Positions 42,880 through 51,895 are shown, numbered from the stretch's first letter. The stretch: DNA of 64,000 nucleotides from Oscillospiraceae bacterium (GCA_015063625.1 SVTT01000001.1:248001-312000), one strand, 5' to 3'. A program made the numbers and translations. Notes: a model not told the origin generated them from the sequence alone.

Positions 42880-44892
42880 TCAGGTACGGTTGAACTGACG
42901 GTCAAGCTCTGCCCTGGTTAACACCATGGCAACGGGTCTGCCATGCGGACAGACCGTGATGTCGGGCAGCTCCATCAGCTTTTTGCAGAGCCACTCGATC
43001 TGGGCGGGGGGATAATTTCTGCCCCCCTTGATCGCTGCCTTGCAGGCGCCCTGATAAAGTGCCTTTTCAAACATGATATCCCTTGCCGTGCGAGCATCAC
43101 CCGTTCCCTCGGCAAGCGTGGCAGGAAGCGCCATCAGAAGATCTGCCGCTGCCGCATGCGTGAGTCCGTCCGGGATCTCACTGACCTCAATGGCAAACTC
43201 ACGTGCGGTAAAGGCAAAGCCCAGCGCCTCGATCTCGGCGCGGTAATTTTCATAAAGTGCGACCTCCTCGCGCGTTGCCTCGACGCGAAGCGGCAAAAGA
43301 AGGATCTGCGAGGATTCCACGCCCTTTTTCATTCGTGCGCGAAGCTCCTCAAAAAGCACGCGCTCGTGCGCGGCATGCTGATCGATGAGCAACAGCCGAT
43401 CGTCACACTCGACGATCACATATGTATGGAACGCCTCTCCCACAATGCGCCAAACGGGCGCAGGGGTCTCGCTGACAGTCGGAACAGACGGTGAGGACGG
43501 TACGTCGGTCGCTGTCGCGGGCAGTATCGCCGAAGGGACGGGGATCGCATGCTCACGCGCCGTTTCCTTCCGACGGAGATCAAGGCGCTCCTCGTTCCCT
43601 GCGGTCGGGAGGACAGAAGGCTTACTCATCAGGCACGACGCATCGGCTGCGGGAGCGATCTTGTCGGCAAGCGGTCTATCCCCTGCGTTCCCGTGCTTCG
43701 GTTGATAGACCGACGGAGCACGAAGCGTCCCACCCGCATAGCGGTTGGCATAATCCGCGGCACTCATACGGGAAAAAGCGGCCGGTGTCTCCCTTTTGAT
43801 ATGATCGATGGTGATCTGCGTTGCCGTGCTCTTGCCCTCCTCGATGGGAACAAATGCCCTCGTGGGATCCTCCGACTGCTTCAAGCGAATGTCGGGACGG
43901 CCTTGGTTTTCCTCCAGCGCGGTGCGCACGGCGGAATAAACTGCCTCGAACACAGGGCGCTCATTCGAAAACTTGACCTCCAGCTTGGCGGGGTGCACGT
44001 TGACATCCACCGCAGCAGGGTTGATATCGATGCGAAGCACGCAGCAAGGAAACTTTTCGGGGGGGATATAGGAGGTATACGCCTGCTCGAGCGCCGCCGA
44101 GGCGGTACGGCAATTGACGTATCTGCCATTGATGAAAAAGTTTTCATAATTGCGCTTGGGACGCACGTTGTCCGAGCGACCGATATAGCCGCTGACCGCA
44201 ACGCCCTCTCCCGTGCCCTTGACCTCCAGCATGCGCCCCGTGAATTCCCTGCCGAATACGGCATACATCGCCGAACGCAGCTCTCCATCCCCCGCGGTAT
44301 CCAGCTTCATGTTACCGTCGATGATCAGACGGATGGCAATGTCGGGACGGGAAAGCGCGATCTTCTCCACGTAGGTGGTAACGGCAATTGCCTCCGACAC
44401 GTCCTTTTTAAGAAATTTGCGACGTGCGGGGACGTTGGCAAACAGATTTTCAACGATCACCGTGGTGCCCACAGGGCAGCCCTGCTCACTCACGCTGACC
44501 ACCTCGCCCGCCTTTGCCTCCAGCCTTGCGCCAAAGGGCGCATCTGCCGTGCGGGTGATGATGCGCAGATCCGACACCGAGGCAATGGCGGCAAGCGCCT
44601 CACCGCGAAAGCCGAGCGTCATGATCCCGTCAAGATCACCCGCCTCCCTGATCTTGCTGGTGGCGTGACGGCGGATGGCAACGGGCAGATCCTCGGGCGA
44701 CATGCCGCACCCGTTGTCCGCGACGCGCATAAAGGTGACGCCGCCGTGCCGGATCTCAACCGTGACACGGGTTGCCCCTGCGTCAATGGCATTTTCCAGC
44801 AGCTCCTTGATGACCGAAGCGGGTCTGTCGACAACCTCGCCTGCAGCGATCAGATTGGCAACGGCAAAGGAAAGGACATTGATCTTCCCCAT
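42880..44892 (-). CDS. mutL: DNA mismatch repair protein MutL
   Basis: GHKL ATPase with endonuclease domain, 670 residues. N-terminal IAAGEVVDRPASVIKELLENAIDAGATRV near 12-40, DNGCGMSPEDL near 58 and TLGFRGEALAAIASV near 92. Residues about 330-470 form a low-complexity linker. The C-terminal domain has DQHAAHERVLFEE near 504, the endonuclease motif, and a C-terminal CPHGRPVAMV; so strand nicking is intrinsic, as expected where MutH is absent. 26 bases after mutS. Confidence 0.96.
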   Translation of the reverse strand: MGKINVLSFAVANLIAAGEVVDRPASVIKELLENAIDAGATRVTVEIRHGGVTFMRVADNGCGMSPEDLPVAIRRHATSKIREAGDLDGIMTLGFRGEALAAIASVSDLRIITRTADAPFGARLEAKAGEVVSVSEQGCPVGTTVIVENLFANVPARRKFLKKDVSEAIAVTTYVEKIALSRPDIAIRLIIDGNMKLDTAGDGELRSAMYAVFGREFTGRMLEVKGTGEGVAVSGYIGRSDNVRPKRNYENFFINGRYVNCRTASAALEQAYTSYIPPEKFPCCVLRIDINPAAVDVNVHPAKLEVKFSNERPVFEAVYSAVRTALEENQGRPDIRLKQSEDPTRAFVPIEEGKSTATQITIDHIKRETPAAFSRMSAADYANRYAGGTLRAPSVYQPKHGNAGDRPLADKIAPAADASCLMSKPSVLPTAGNEERLDLRRKETAREHAIPVPSAILPATATDVPSSPSVPTVSETPAPVWRIVGEAFHTYVIVECDDRLLLIDQHAAHERVLFEELRARMKKGVESSQILLLPLRVEATREEVALYENYRAEIEALGFAFTAREFAIEVSEIPDGLTHAAAADLLMALPATLAEGTGDARTARDIMFEKALYQGACKAAIKGGRNYPPAQIEWLCKKLMELPDITVCPHGRPVAMVLTRAELDRQFNRT

Positions 44893-44918
44893 TCGGACAC
44901 CTCCTTATCTTTTTGTTC

Positions 44919-47516
44919 TCACTGTAATTCCAAGCGCTTTTTGAGATCGAAGAGAAACGCCATTGCCTCATAGGGCGAAAGCGTATTCAGGTCCACGCGC
45001 TTCAATTCCTCGATGACCTGCTCATTGGCACAGTCCTCGATGGTGATGACTGCGTCATCCACCGTCCTCTCGATATCCGCAGAGGGGGCACGCAGCAGCC
45101 TTGCGGTATCCTCGACCTCGGCAAGCACCTCCTTGGCACGGCGGATGACCTCGCTCGGAACACCCGCCAGCTTTGCCACCTCAATGCCGTAGCTGTCATC
45201 GGTGGAGCCGCGTACGATCTTGCGAAGAAAGGTGATGGTATCCCCCTTCTTCTTGGCGGCAATGTTATAGTTCACTACGCCGCGAAGCTCTGCCTCCAGA
45301 GAGGTCAGCTCATGATAATGAGTGGCAAACAGTGTTTTTGCGCCGATCCTTCGGCTGTTCGTATACTCAATGATGGCGCGTGCGATGCTCATACCGTCAA
45401 AGGTGCTGGTGCCTCTGCCCACCTCATCATAAATAATGAGGCTGCGGCGCGTAGCATTTTTGAGAATGTACGCCACCTCGTTCATTTCAAGCATGAAGGT
45501 CGACTGCCCCGAGGCAAGATCGTCCGATGCACCGACGCGGGTAAAGAGCTTATCAACAATACCGATGCGCGCCTGCGCGGCAGGCACAAAGGATCCGATC
45601 TGCGCCATCAGCACAATCAGCGCGACCTGACGCATATAGGTGGATTTGCCCGCCATATTGGGGCCTGTGATCAGCATGATGCGGTTATCCTCGGTGTCAA
45701 GCAGTGCATCGTTTGGCACGAAATAGGTATCCTTGACAAACTGCTCAACCACGGGGTGTCTGCCATCCTTGATGCGGATCTCGCTGCCGTGATCCACCGT
45801 GGGACAAACATATTTGTTTTTTGCCGCCACGTCGGCAAAGGACAGATAGACATCAAGCTCGGCAAGGCGGTTGGCAACGCGCTGAATGCGCTCCCCTGCC
45901 GCTGCCACACGGGCTCTGATATCCTGGAAGATCTCGTACTCAAGCGTGCAGACCTTGTCTGCCGCGCCGAGAATGGTCGCCTCCATATCCTTTAATTCCT
46001 CTGTGATATAACGCTCCCCATTCGTCAGGGTCTGCTTTCTGATGTAAGTATCGGGCACCTGATCCACAAAGGATCTGGACACCTCGATGTAATAGCCAAA
46101 GACCTTGTTGTAGCCGATCTTGAGTGTGCGGATGCCCGTTCGCTCGCGCTCCTCGTTGGCAACGCGCTCGATCCATGCCTTTCCGTCCTTCATCACCTCG
46201 CGAAGGTAATCCACGTCGGCATGATAGCCCCCCTTGATCAGTCCGCCCTCGCGAAGCACGAAGGGAGGCTCATCAGCAATGGCAGCATCGATCAGCGAGT
46301 GGATATCGGCAAGATCGTCAAGCTCCTCTCTGATGCGACAAAGCTCCTCGTCGCGGCACTCGGAAAGCAGGCGCTTCACCTCGGGCAGGACCGCCACGGT
46401 ATTTGCCACCGCACGCAGGTCCTTCGCATTTGCCGTTCCGTAAACGATACGGGTAATAAGGCGCTCCAGATCAAGCACTCCCGAAAGGGCGGCGCCAAGC
46501 TCCTCGCGCAGGATAAAGCTCTCAAGGAGCTCGCCCACCGCGCGCTGTCTTGTTGCGATCGCGCGCGAGGAAAGTAAGGGATGCTCCACGTAGGAGCGAA
46601 GCAGGCGTGCACCGGGCGCCGTATGCGTACGGTCAAGCACCCAAAGAAGCGTGCCGCGCTTTTCCTTGCTGCGCATGGTTTCGGTCAGCTCCAGATTGCG
46701 ACGGGTGTTGATATCCATATCCATATACTGCCCGTCGGTATAGATGTGCAGACGGTTGATATAGGAAATATCGCTTCTCTGCATATCGGCAATATAATCA
46801 AGCAGGGCGCCGATGGCACTCACCGTGGCGACCGAATCGGCGATTCCCTTCGCACTCTCCTCACCGAACTGACCCGCAACACGCGCATAAGCCGCACTGT
46901 ACTCAAAGCGTGCACCTTCGCCGTCCGAAAGCATGGCACCAACGCGATTGAGCAGAAAATCCGAAAGCTCACCCGCATCCTCACGGCGCACGTCAAGAAT
47001 CACCTCGCTCGGGGCATAGGTTCCAAGCTCGGAAAAGAGTCTTGCCGACATGTTTCCCCCCGTGATCTCGGTGGCATAGACCTCTGCTGTGGACACGTCG
47101 GCAAAGCAAAGCCCGATGGCAGCATCTCCAAGGGCAAGTGCCGCAACGTAGTTGTTGCGCTTTTCGGTCAGCATTTCGGGCTCAAGCAAAGTCCCCGGGG
47201 TGATGATGCGCACGATATCGCGCTTGACAAGCCCCTTTGCCTTGGAGGGATCCTCCATCTGCTCGCAGATCGCAACCTTATAACCCCGATCGATCAGCGT
47301 GGAAATGTATTTTTCCGCACTGTGAAAGGGGACACCGCACATGGGCGCGCGCTCCGCCTCACCGCAATCTCTGCCCGTCAGGGTCAGCTCCAGCTCCCTT
47401 GACGCCTTGATCGCGTCATCGAAAAACATCTCGTAAAAGTCACCCAACCGATAAAAAAGCAGGTAGTCCTTATACTGGTTTTTGATTTCAAAATACTGTT
47501 CCATCATGGGTGTCAT
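44919..47516 (-). CDS. mutS: DNA mismatch repair protein MutS
   Basis: Mismatch-recognition ATPase, 865 residues. N-terminal domain I with GDFYEMFFDDA near 25 (the F-x-E mismatch wedge), connector, lever and clamp domains across 130-570, Walker A TGPNMAGKSTYMRQ near 623 and Walker B YDEVGRGTSTFDG near 700, followed by ATHYHEL near 733. Full length with AAAGGAG before the ATG. Followed by mutL; preceded by the YlbF-family gene and miaB. Confidence 0.97.
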   Translation of the reverse strand: MTPMMEQYFEIKNQYKDYLLFYRLGDFYEMFFDDAIKASRELELTLTGRDCGEAERAPMCGVPFHSAEKYISTLIDRGYKVAICEQMEDPSKAKGLVKRDIVRIITPGTLLEPEMLTEKRNNYVAALALGDAAIGLCFADVSTAEVYATEITGGNMSARLFSELGTYAPSEVILDVRREDAGELSDFLLNRVGAMLSDGEGARFEYSAAYARVAGQFGEESAKGIADSVATVSAIGALLDYIADMQRSDISYINRLHIYTDGQYMDMDINTRRNLELTETMRSKEKRGTLLWVLDRTHTAPGARLLRSYVEHPLLSSRAIATRQRAVGELLESFILREELGAALSGVLDLERLITRIVYGTANAKDLRAVANTVAVLPEVKRLLSECRDEELCRIREELDDLADIHSLIDAAIADEPPFVLREGGLIKGGYHADVDYLREVMKDGKAWIERVANEERERTGIRTLKIGYNKVFGYYIEVSRSFVDQVPDTYIRKQTLTNGERYITEELKDMEATILGAADKVCTLEYEIFQDIRARVAAAGERIQRVANRLAELDVYLSFADVAAKNKYVCPTVDHGSEIRIKDGRHPVVEQFVKDTYFVPNDALLDTEDNRIMLITGPNMAGKSTYMRQVALIVLMAQIGSFVPAAQARIGIVDKLFTRVGASDDLASGQSTFMLEMNEVAYILKNATRRSLIIYDEVGRGTSTFDGMSIARAIIEYTNSRRIGAKTLFATHYHELTSLEAELRGVVNYNIAAKKKGDTITFLRKIVRGSTDDSYGIEVAKLAGVPSEVIRRAKEVLAEVEDTARLLRAPSADIERTVDDAVITIEDCANEQVIEELKRVDLNTLSPYEAMAFLFDLKKRLELQ

Positions 47517-47542
47517 GGCACAGCTCTCCTTTTCAGATCAAA

Positions 47543-47929
47543 TCAGTGGCAGCCGCCGCAGGTCGCACAGTTGTGCGTGCAGGAGGAGGGCTCCTCTCCC
47601 GTGATATGGAAGGTGATGGTATTATTGACCTGTGTCATCAGATCATTGACCTCGTTTTGTGCCGCCTCCAGCTCGGTATAGACGGGCGTGGCTACGATCT
47701 GCTCGTAAAGCGCATCAAGACGCTCCTTGATACGATCGATGATCGCCTGATCTCTTTCTTCCTTCATTGCCTCCTCTTGGATGGCTCTTTGCTGGAGCTC
47801 ATACTCCATCGTAAGCTTTGCTACGTCGGCATCCGCCTCATAGGCAACGCGCGCCGCCTCAAGGCGCACAAGACGCGCATCGTTCTTCAGCGTTTTACCA
47901 AGCTCTGCGGCAAGCTCAAAAATTCCCAT
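47543..47929 (-). CDS. YlbF/YmcA (Ric) family protein with C-terminal Cys cluster
   Basis: A 128-residue helical protein of the YlbF/YmcA family. N-terminal FELAAELGKTLKNDARLVRLE, central helix EYELQQRAIQEEAMKEERD, then FHITGEEPSS, ending in CTHNCATCGGCH at 117-128. In Bacillus subtilis the Ric complex (YmcA-YlbF-YaaT) binds [4Fe-4S] clusters and promotes RNase Y action, competence and biofilm. The Cys-rich tail fits cluster binding. It sits between miaB and mutS, matching the Bacillus miaB(ymcB)-ymcA-(cotE)-mutS-mutL order, so a RicA-type assignment is plausible. Confidence 0.82.
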   Translation of the reverse strand: MGIFELAAELGKTLKNDARLVRLEAARVAYEADADVAKLTMEYELQQRAIQEEAMKEERDQAIIDRIKERLDALYEQIVATPVYTELEAAQNEVNDLMTQVNNTITFHITGEEPSSCTHNCATCGGCH

Positions 47930-47953
47930 TTTCTTTTTCCTCGTTTCTTCAGC

Positions 47954-49384
47954 TTATTTTGTGATCACCGTGCCGTGGAGTGCAAACGCCTCGGCGCGGT
48001 CAATATGGACGCTTACCCATTCGCCCGCAGGGCACGGTTCTTTGAAAAAGACGATCTTGTTCTGTGCCGTGCGCCCCGTATAGGTTTCGGCATCGTTTTT
48101 GCTTTTCCCCTCCGAGAGCACGCGCTGCACGCTGCCCACCAGAAGCGCATTCGCCTCACCCGAGATCTCGTTTTGCAGGGCAAGCAGGCGGTCAAAGCGC
48201 GCATTCTGCACCTCGCGTGGGATCTGATCCTCCATCGCGGCAGCAGGCGTACCCTTTCGCGGCGAATAGATAAAAGAATAGATCATATCAAAGCGTGCGC
48301 GGCGGAGCATCGACAGCGTATCCTCGAAATCCGCCTCACTCTCACCGGGAAAGCCCACGATGACATCCGAGGTAACGGCAATGCCGGGGATCTGCTCACG
48401 CATATAATCAAGAATGTCAAGATATTTTGCCCTGTCATAGTGGCGGTTCATGCGCGAAAGAATGCGGTCGCTTCCCGATTGCAGCGGAAGATGGAAGCTG
48501 TGCGCCACGTGGCGGCTCTGTGCCATCACGTCGATGAGCTCTCTTGTCGCATCCTTCGGATGGCTGGTCATGAAGTGGAGGATATAGTCGCCCTCGATGC
48601 CATCCAAACGGCGGAGCAGCGAGGCGAAGCTGCAAGGCTCTTCAAGATCCTTGCCGTAGGAATTGACGTTTTGCCCGAGCAATGTGATGTCCGAATAGCC
48701 CGCCTGCACCAGCGTCTTGACCTCTCTTATCACATCCTCGGGGGCTCGGCTTCGCTCGCGCCCACGCACATAGGGCACAATGCAGTAAGAGCAAAAATTA
48801 TTACATCCGTACATGATGCTGACAAAGGCACGGTAGCTGCTCTCGCGTCGAATGGGCAAGCCCTCTGCCACCGTGTGCTCCTCCTCGGCTCGGAAAACGC
48901 GCTTGCCCTTTGTGACGGTCTCGGCGAGATACTGCGGAAACCGATAGATCACCGAGGTGGGGATGACAAAGGAAACATAGGGATAGCTCCTTTTCAATTG
49001 CTCGCAACGGTGCTCCTGCGCGACCATACAGCCACAGACGCCGATCACAAGAGAGGGATTTTTTTCCTTCAGATGCTTATATTGCCCCACGATGGATAAC
49101 GCACGCTTTTCTGCATGCTCGCGGATGGCACAGGTATTCACAAGAATGAGATCGGCTTGCTCGGGTGCATCGGTGATCTCATAGCCTATATCAACAGCCA
49201 TCCCCGCAAGCTTTTCGCTGTCCGCCACGTTTTGCTGGCAGCCGAACGTGAGAACAAAGCATTGCGGCGCGGCACCGCGTGCCGCGCGAAGGCTTTCGGT
49301 ATGCGCGCGGCAGACAGAGATATAGGGCGTCATATCCACTGCACCGGTCGGTCCATCCGACGACCGAAGATGTTTGTCAACCAT
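47954..49384 (-). CDS. miaB: tRNA-2-methylthio-N6-dimethylallyladenosine synthase
   Basis: Radical SAM methylthiotransferase that adds 2-methylthio to i6A37 of tRNA; 476 residues. The N-terminal UPF0004 domain shows FGCQQNVADSEKLAGM near 48 with two more cluster cysteines (NTCAIREHA near 85 and GVCGCM near 118). Radical-SAM triad in YGCNNFCSYCIVPYVRGRE near 192-210, then a TRAM domain near 410-470. An extension of about 40 residues precedes the usual start, but AAGGAG sits at the ATG used here. Own promoter. Confidence 0.95.
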   Translation of the reverse strand: MVDKHLRSSDGPTGAVDMTPYISVCRAHTESLRAARGAAPQCFVLTFGCQQNVADSEKLAGMAVDIGYEITDAPEQADLILVNTCAIREHAEKRALSIVGQYKHLKEKNPSLVIGVCGCMVAQEHRCEQLKRSYPYVSFVIPTSVIYRFPQYLAETVTKGKRVFRAEEEHTVAEGLPIRRESSYRAFVSIMYGCNNFCSYCIVPYVRGRERSRAPEDVIREVKTLVQAGYSDITLLGQNVNSYGKDLEEPCSFASLLRRLDGIEGDYILHFMTSHPKDATRELIDVMAQSRHVAHSFHLPLQSGSDRILSRMNRHYDRAKYLDILDYMREQIPGIAVTSDVIVGFPGESEADFEDTLSMLRRARFDMIYSFIYSPRKGTPAAAMEDQIPREVQNARFDRLLALQNEISGEANALLVGSVQRVLSEGKSKNDAETYTGRTAQNKIVFFKEPCPAGEWVSVHIDRAEAFALHGTVITK

Positions 49385-49416
49385 AAGGGCTCCTTAGATA
49401 TATTTTGCAGTATAAT

Positions 49417-49445
49417 ATTATATAATATATCTTCGAAAAAGTCAA
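49417..49445 (-). promoter_or_regulatory. Promoter of the miaB-mutS-mutL operon
   Basis: Minus-strand TTGACT (49440-49445), 17-bp spacer, TATAAT (49417-49422). TATA-rich flanking sequence. Confidence 0.8.
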
Positions 49446-49472
49446 TACCGCAAAGTGAGAAAAAGAAAGCAA

Positions 49473-49502
49473 GAGCCGCCGATCCCGCAGGATCGACGGC
49501 TC
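49473..49502 (-). terminator. Terminator of the surface-fibre locus
   Basis: Stem gagccgccgatcc/ggatcgacggctc (13 bp, one G-U pair on the transcript) around a 4-nt loop, with a T-rich tract on the minus strand, 10 bases after the stop of the uL15-like gene. Confidence 0.8.
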
Positions 49503-49511
49503 CGATCGGAT

Positions 49512-51881
49512 CTATTTTCGCCATACTCTGCCACCCGTGAGAAGAATCATCTTCACGGCAAGCAAGGAAAATTCATCCGCCTCGACACGAAGCGGCTTTG
49601 TCAGCACACCGCGTCCAAGCACCTTGACCTTCAAAACACCCTTGGGAACCAGTCCCTTTGCCTTCATTTCCTCCACCGTAATCAGAGAATCGGCAGAAAA
49701 ATGTGCAGCCAGCGTATCGATGTTGACGACCGCCTTTCCCTTCAGCGCAGGTCCTTTTTCCTTTTTTCGAAGACCTCTTGTGCTCGCGATCGGTGCTTTG
49801 CGAAGCGCCTTACGCGCCTCCTTTTTAGAGGTCAAGGGCACATGTGGCGCTGCGGCATCCGACGTGGGTTCGCCGTCGCTATCGAGCTCTCTTGCACTGC
49901 CGATCAGACTTTGTGCAAGCTCATCTGACATTTCGGATGCCTGCTCGGCACTGATCGCATCGTGGATCTCAAAGGGCAGCGCTTCGACCTCGGCAACGGG
50001 CGTTTGCTCGTCCTCCTCGGCGTCGACGCGCACAAAGCGTGCACTGTTCTGCTTCAGGAACGCCTCGCCCTGCAGCTTCTCCGCGGCGTGCGCACCCGTG
50101 GCGAATACCTTGATCTCCCCTGCTCGGATCAGCTCCTCGGTGGTGCGGTATGCCACCGTGAAGTCCTCGGGCTCTCTGCCGATGCGCTCAAGCCCTGCCC
50201 TTTCCATCAGAATGTCGATCAGCTCCACGCCCCATTTCATGGCGCGGTCCGAGCGCAGCTTCAGGCGGAAGGGCACCTCGGCATAACGCTTTTTGTCGCC
50301 CACGTTCTGGAAGATGTATTTGGTATCGGCAAACTCCTCGGGATCAAGCGCCAGATACAGCGAGAGTGTTTTTCCTTGGATCGAGAACTGCGCGTAGGTG
50401 TTCTTGCGCAGACGGAAGGTCTCGCTCTTGAAGCTGACGCGCGATCTCACGCCGAAATCAAGCAGCTCGTTCTTCAGCTCGGAATAACGGCGCTGCACCG
50501 CTTGCTCTGCTTGGCAAAGCCTTGCCGTAAAGCTGCGGCTGTAACGCACGTAGATCTCCTTGCCGTCCACGATCACTCTGCCGCTATCGCTCGCATCGTC
50601 CTGAACCACCGCAATGGCATCGATATCAATCTCAGTCCCTGCAGCGGGCTGCTCATCGGGAATGGCAACGGGTTCTTCGACGATGGGTTCTTCAACGATG
50701 GGTTCTTCGACGATGGGTTCTTCGATAACGGATTCTTCGACGATGGGTTCTTCAACAACGGAATCCTCGGCAACGGGCGTTTGCTCGTCCTCCTCGGCGT
50801 CGACGCGCACAAAGCGTGCACTGTTCTGCTTCAGGAACGCCTCGCCCTGCAGCTTCTCCGCGGCGTGCGCACCCGTGGCGAATACCTTGATCTCCCCTGC
50901 TCGGATCAGCTCCTCGGTGGTGCGGTATGCCACCGTGAAGTCCTCGGGCTCTCTGCCGATGCGCTCAAGCCCTGCCCTTTCCATCAGAATGTCGATCAGC
51001 TCCACGCCCCATTTCATGGCGCGGTCCGAGCGCAGCTTCAGGCGGAAGGGCACCTCGGCATAACGCTTTTTGTCGCCCACGTTCTGGAAGATGTATTTGG
51101 TATCGGCAAACTCCTCGGGATCAAGCGCCAGATACAGCGAGAGTGTTTTTCCTTGGATCGAGAACTGCGCGTAGGTGTTCTTGCGCAGACGGAAGGTCTC
51201 GCTCTTGAAGCTGACGCGCGATCTCACGCCGAAATCAAGCAGCTCGTTCTTCAGCTCGGAATAACGGCGCTGCACCGCTTGCTCTGCTTGGCAAAGCCTT
51301 GCCGTAAAGCTGCGGCTGTAACGCACGTAGATCTCCTTGCCGTCCACGATCACTCTGCCGCTATCGCTTGCATCGTCCTGAACCACCGCAATGGCATCGA
51401 TATCAATCTCGGTCCCTGCAGCGGGCTGCTCAAAAACAGCATTTTCCGGTACCGTTATGGGGGATATGGCCATATTCTCTTGTTCTTCGGCGACTTCTTC
51501 AAGGACAGGCTCCGCCTCCTCCTCGGTGGCAGGCTCAGCGACTTCTTCAAGGACAGGCTCTGCCTCCTCCTCGGTGGCAGGCTCAGCGACTTCTTCAAGG
51601 ACAGGCTCTGCCTCCTCCTCGGTGGCAGGCTCGGCGATCGCTTCAAGAACGGGCTCGCTCACGATCACCGATTCGTTGGTCACGCGCGGAGCCTCCTCAA
51701 CGCACGGAAACACAGGGCGGTCATCCTCCCATTCTCTTTTTCCGCGATTGACCTCACGCCGCAGTGCACAGAGCGAAAGCACCAGCAAAATTGCCGTACA
51801 AGCGATCAAAACGATCTTGACGGGCCACGTCCATGGAATGATGCCAAATATATCCGGTAATGCCATGAAATAATTCCGCAT
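49512..51881 (-). CDS. Membrane-anchored protein with two near-identical domains and a uL15-like C-terminus
   Basis: 789 residues, no family name I can assign to the middle. Layout: one N-terminal membrane span (about 18-42), an acidic 16-residue repeat array (EPVLEEVAEPATEEEA, about 75-131), segment A (about 150-372), an EEPIV pentapeptide array (about 370-404), segment B (about 409-632, identical in protein sequence to A over the duplicated part), a basic linker and a C-terminal ~75 residues (VNIDTLAAHFSADSLI then KAKGLVPKG and VKVLGRGVLTKPLRVEA) that resembles the C-terminal half of ribosomal protein uL15. Segments A/B (SFTARLCQA, FSIQGKTLSLYLALDP) resemble an uncharacterised Bacillota domain. 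ATG with AAGGAGG, last gene of the locus. Confidence 0.8.
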   Translation of the reverse strand: MRNYFMALPDIFGIIPWTWPVKIVLIACTAILLVLSLCALRREVNRGKREWEDDRPVFPCVEEAPRVTNESVIVSEPVLEAIAEPATEEEAEPVLEEVAEPATEEEAEPVLEEVAEPATEEEAEPVLEEVAEEQENMAISPITVPENAVFEQPAAGTEIDIDAIAVVQDDASDSGRVIVDGKEIYVRYSRSFTARLCQAEQAVQRRYSELKNELLDFGVRSRVSFKSETFRLRKNTYAQFSIQGKTLSLYLALDPEEFADTKYIFQNVGDKKRYAEVPFRLKLRSDRAMKWGVELIDILMERAGLERIGREPEDFTVAYRTTEELIRAGEIKVFATGAHAAEKLQGEAFLKQNSARFVRVDAEEDEQTPVAEDSVVEEPIVEESVIEEPIVEEPIVEEPIVEEPVAIPDEQPAAGTEIDIDAIAVVQDDASDSGRVIVDGKEIYVRYSRSFTARLCQAEQAVQRRYSELKNELLDFGVRSRVSFKSETFRLRKNTYAQFSIQGKTLSLYLALDPEEFADTKYIFQNVGDKKRYAEVPFRLKLRSDRAMKWGVELIDILMERAGLERIGREPEDFTVAYRTTEELIRAGEIKVFATGAHAAEKLQGEAFLKQNSARFVRVDAEEDEQTPVAEVEALPFEIHDAISAEQASEMSDELAQSLIGSARELDSDGEPTSDAAAPHVPLTSKKEARKALRKAPIASTRGLRKKEKGPALKGKAVVNIDTLAAHFSADSLITVEEMKAKGLVPKGVLKVKVLGRGVLTKPLRVEADEFSLLAVKMILLTGGRVWRK
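49988..50655. repeat. Near-identical tandem repeat, copy 1
   Basis: 668 bp, repeated at an offset of exactly 777 bp (259 codons). By eye only two substitutions are seen between copies (50592 vs 51369 and 50634 vs 51411), both silent. Confidence 0.9.
50671..50775. repeat. 15-bp minisatellite encoding acidic pentapeptides
   Basis: Seven units such as ggttcttcgacgatg (minus reading gives EEPIV/EESVI). In frame within the gene and lying between the two large copies. Confidence 0.85.
50765..51432. repeat. Near-identical tandem repeat, copy 2
   Basis: Second copy of the 668-bp unit in the same reading frame; the match starts at cctcggcaacggg and ends at gcagcgggctgctca. Confidence 0.9.
51490..51656. 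repeat. 48-bp minisatellite encoding acidic 16-residue units
   Basis: Three full units plus a diverged partial fourth of gcgacttcttcaaggacagg... giving EPVLEEVAEPATEEEA; single-base differences between units. Confidence 0.85.
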
Positions 51882-51895
51882 TCACGTGCCCCTCC

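Noticed and set aside
51490-51656. Short tandem repeats as a CRISPR array
   Set aside because: Units are direct, have no unique spacers, keep the reading frame and code for acidic peptides.
49962-51860. 632-residue plus-strand frame with FFNDGFFDDGFF repeats
   Set aside because: Antisense of the duplicated uL15-like gene and its minisatellite; no ribosome site, and the repeats arise from the DNA repeat.
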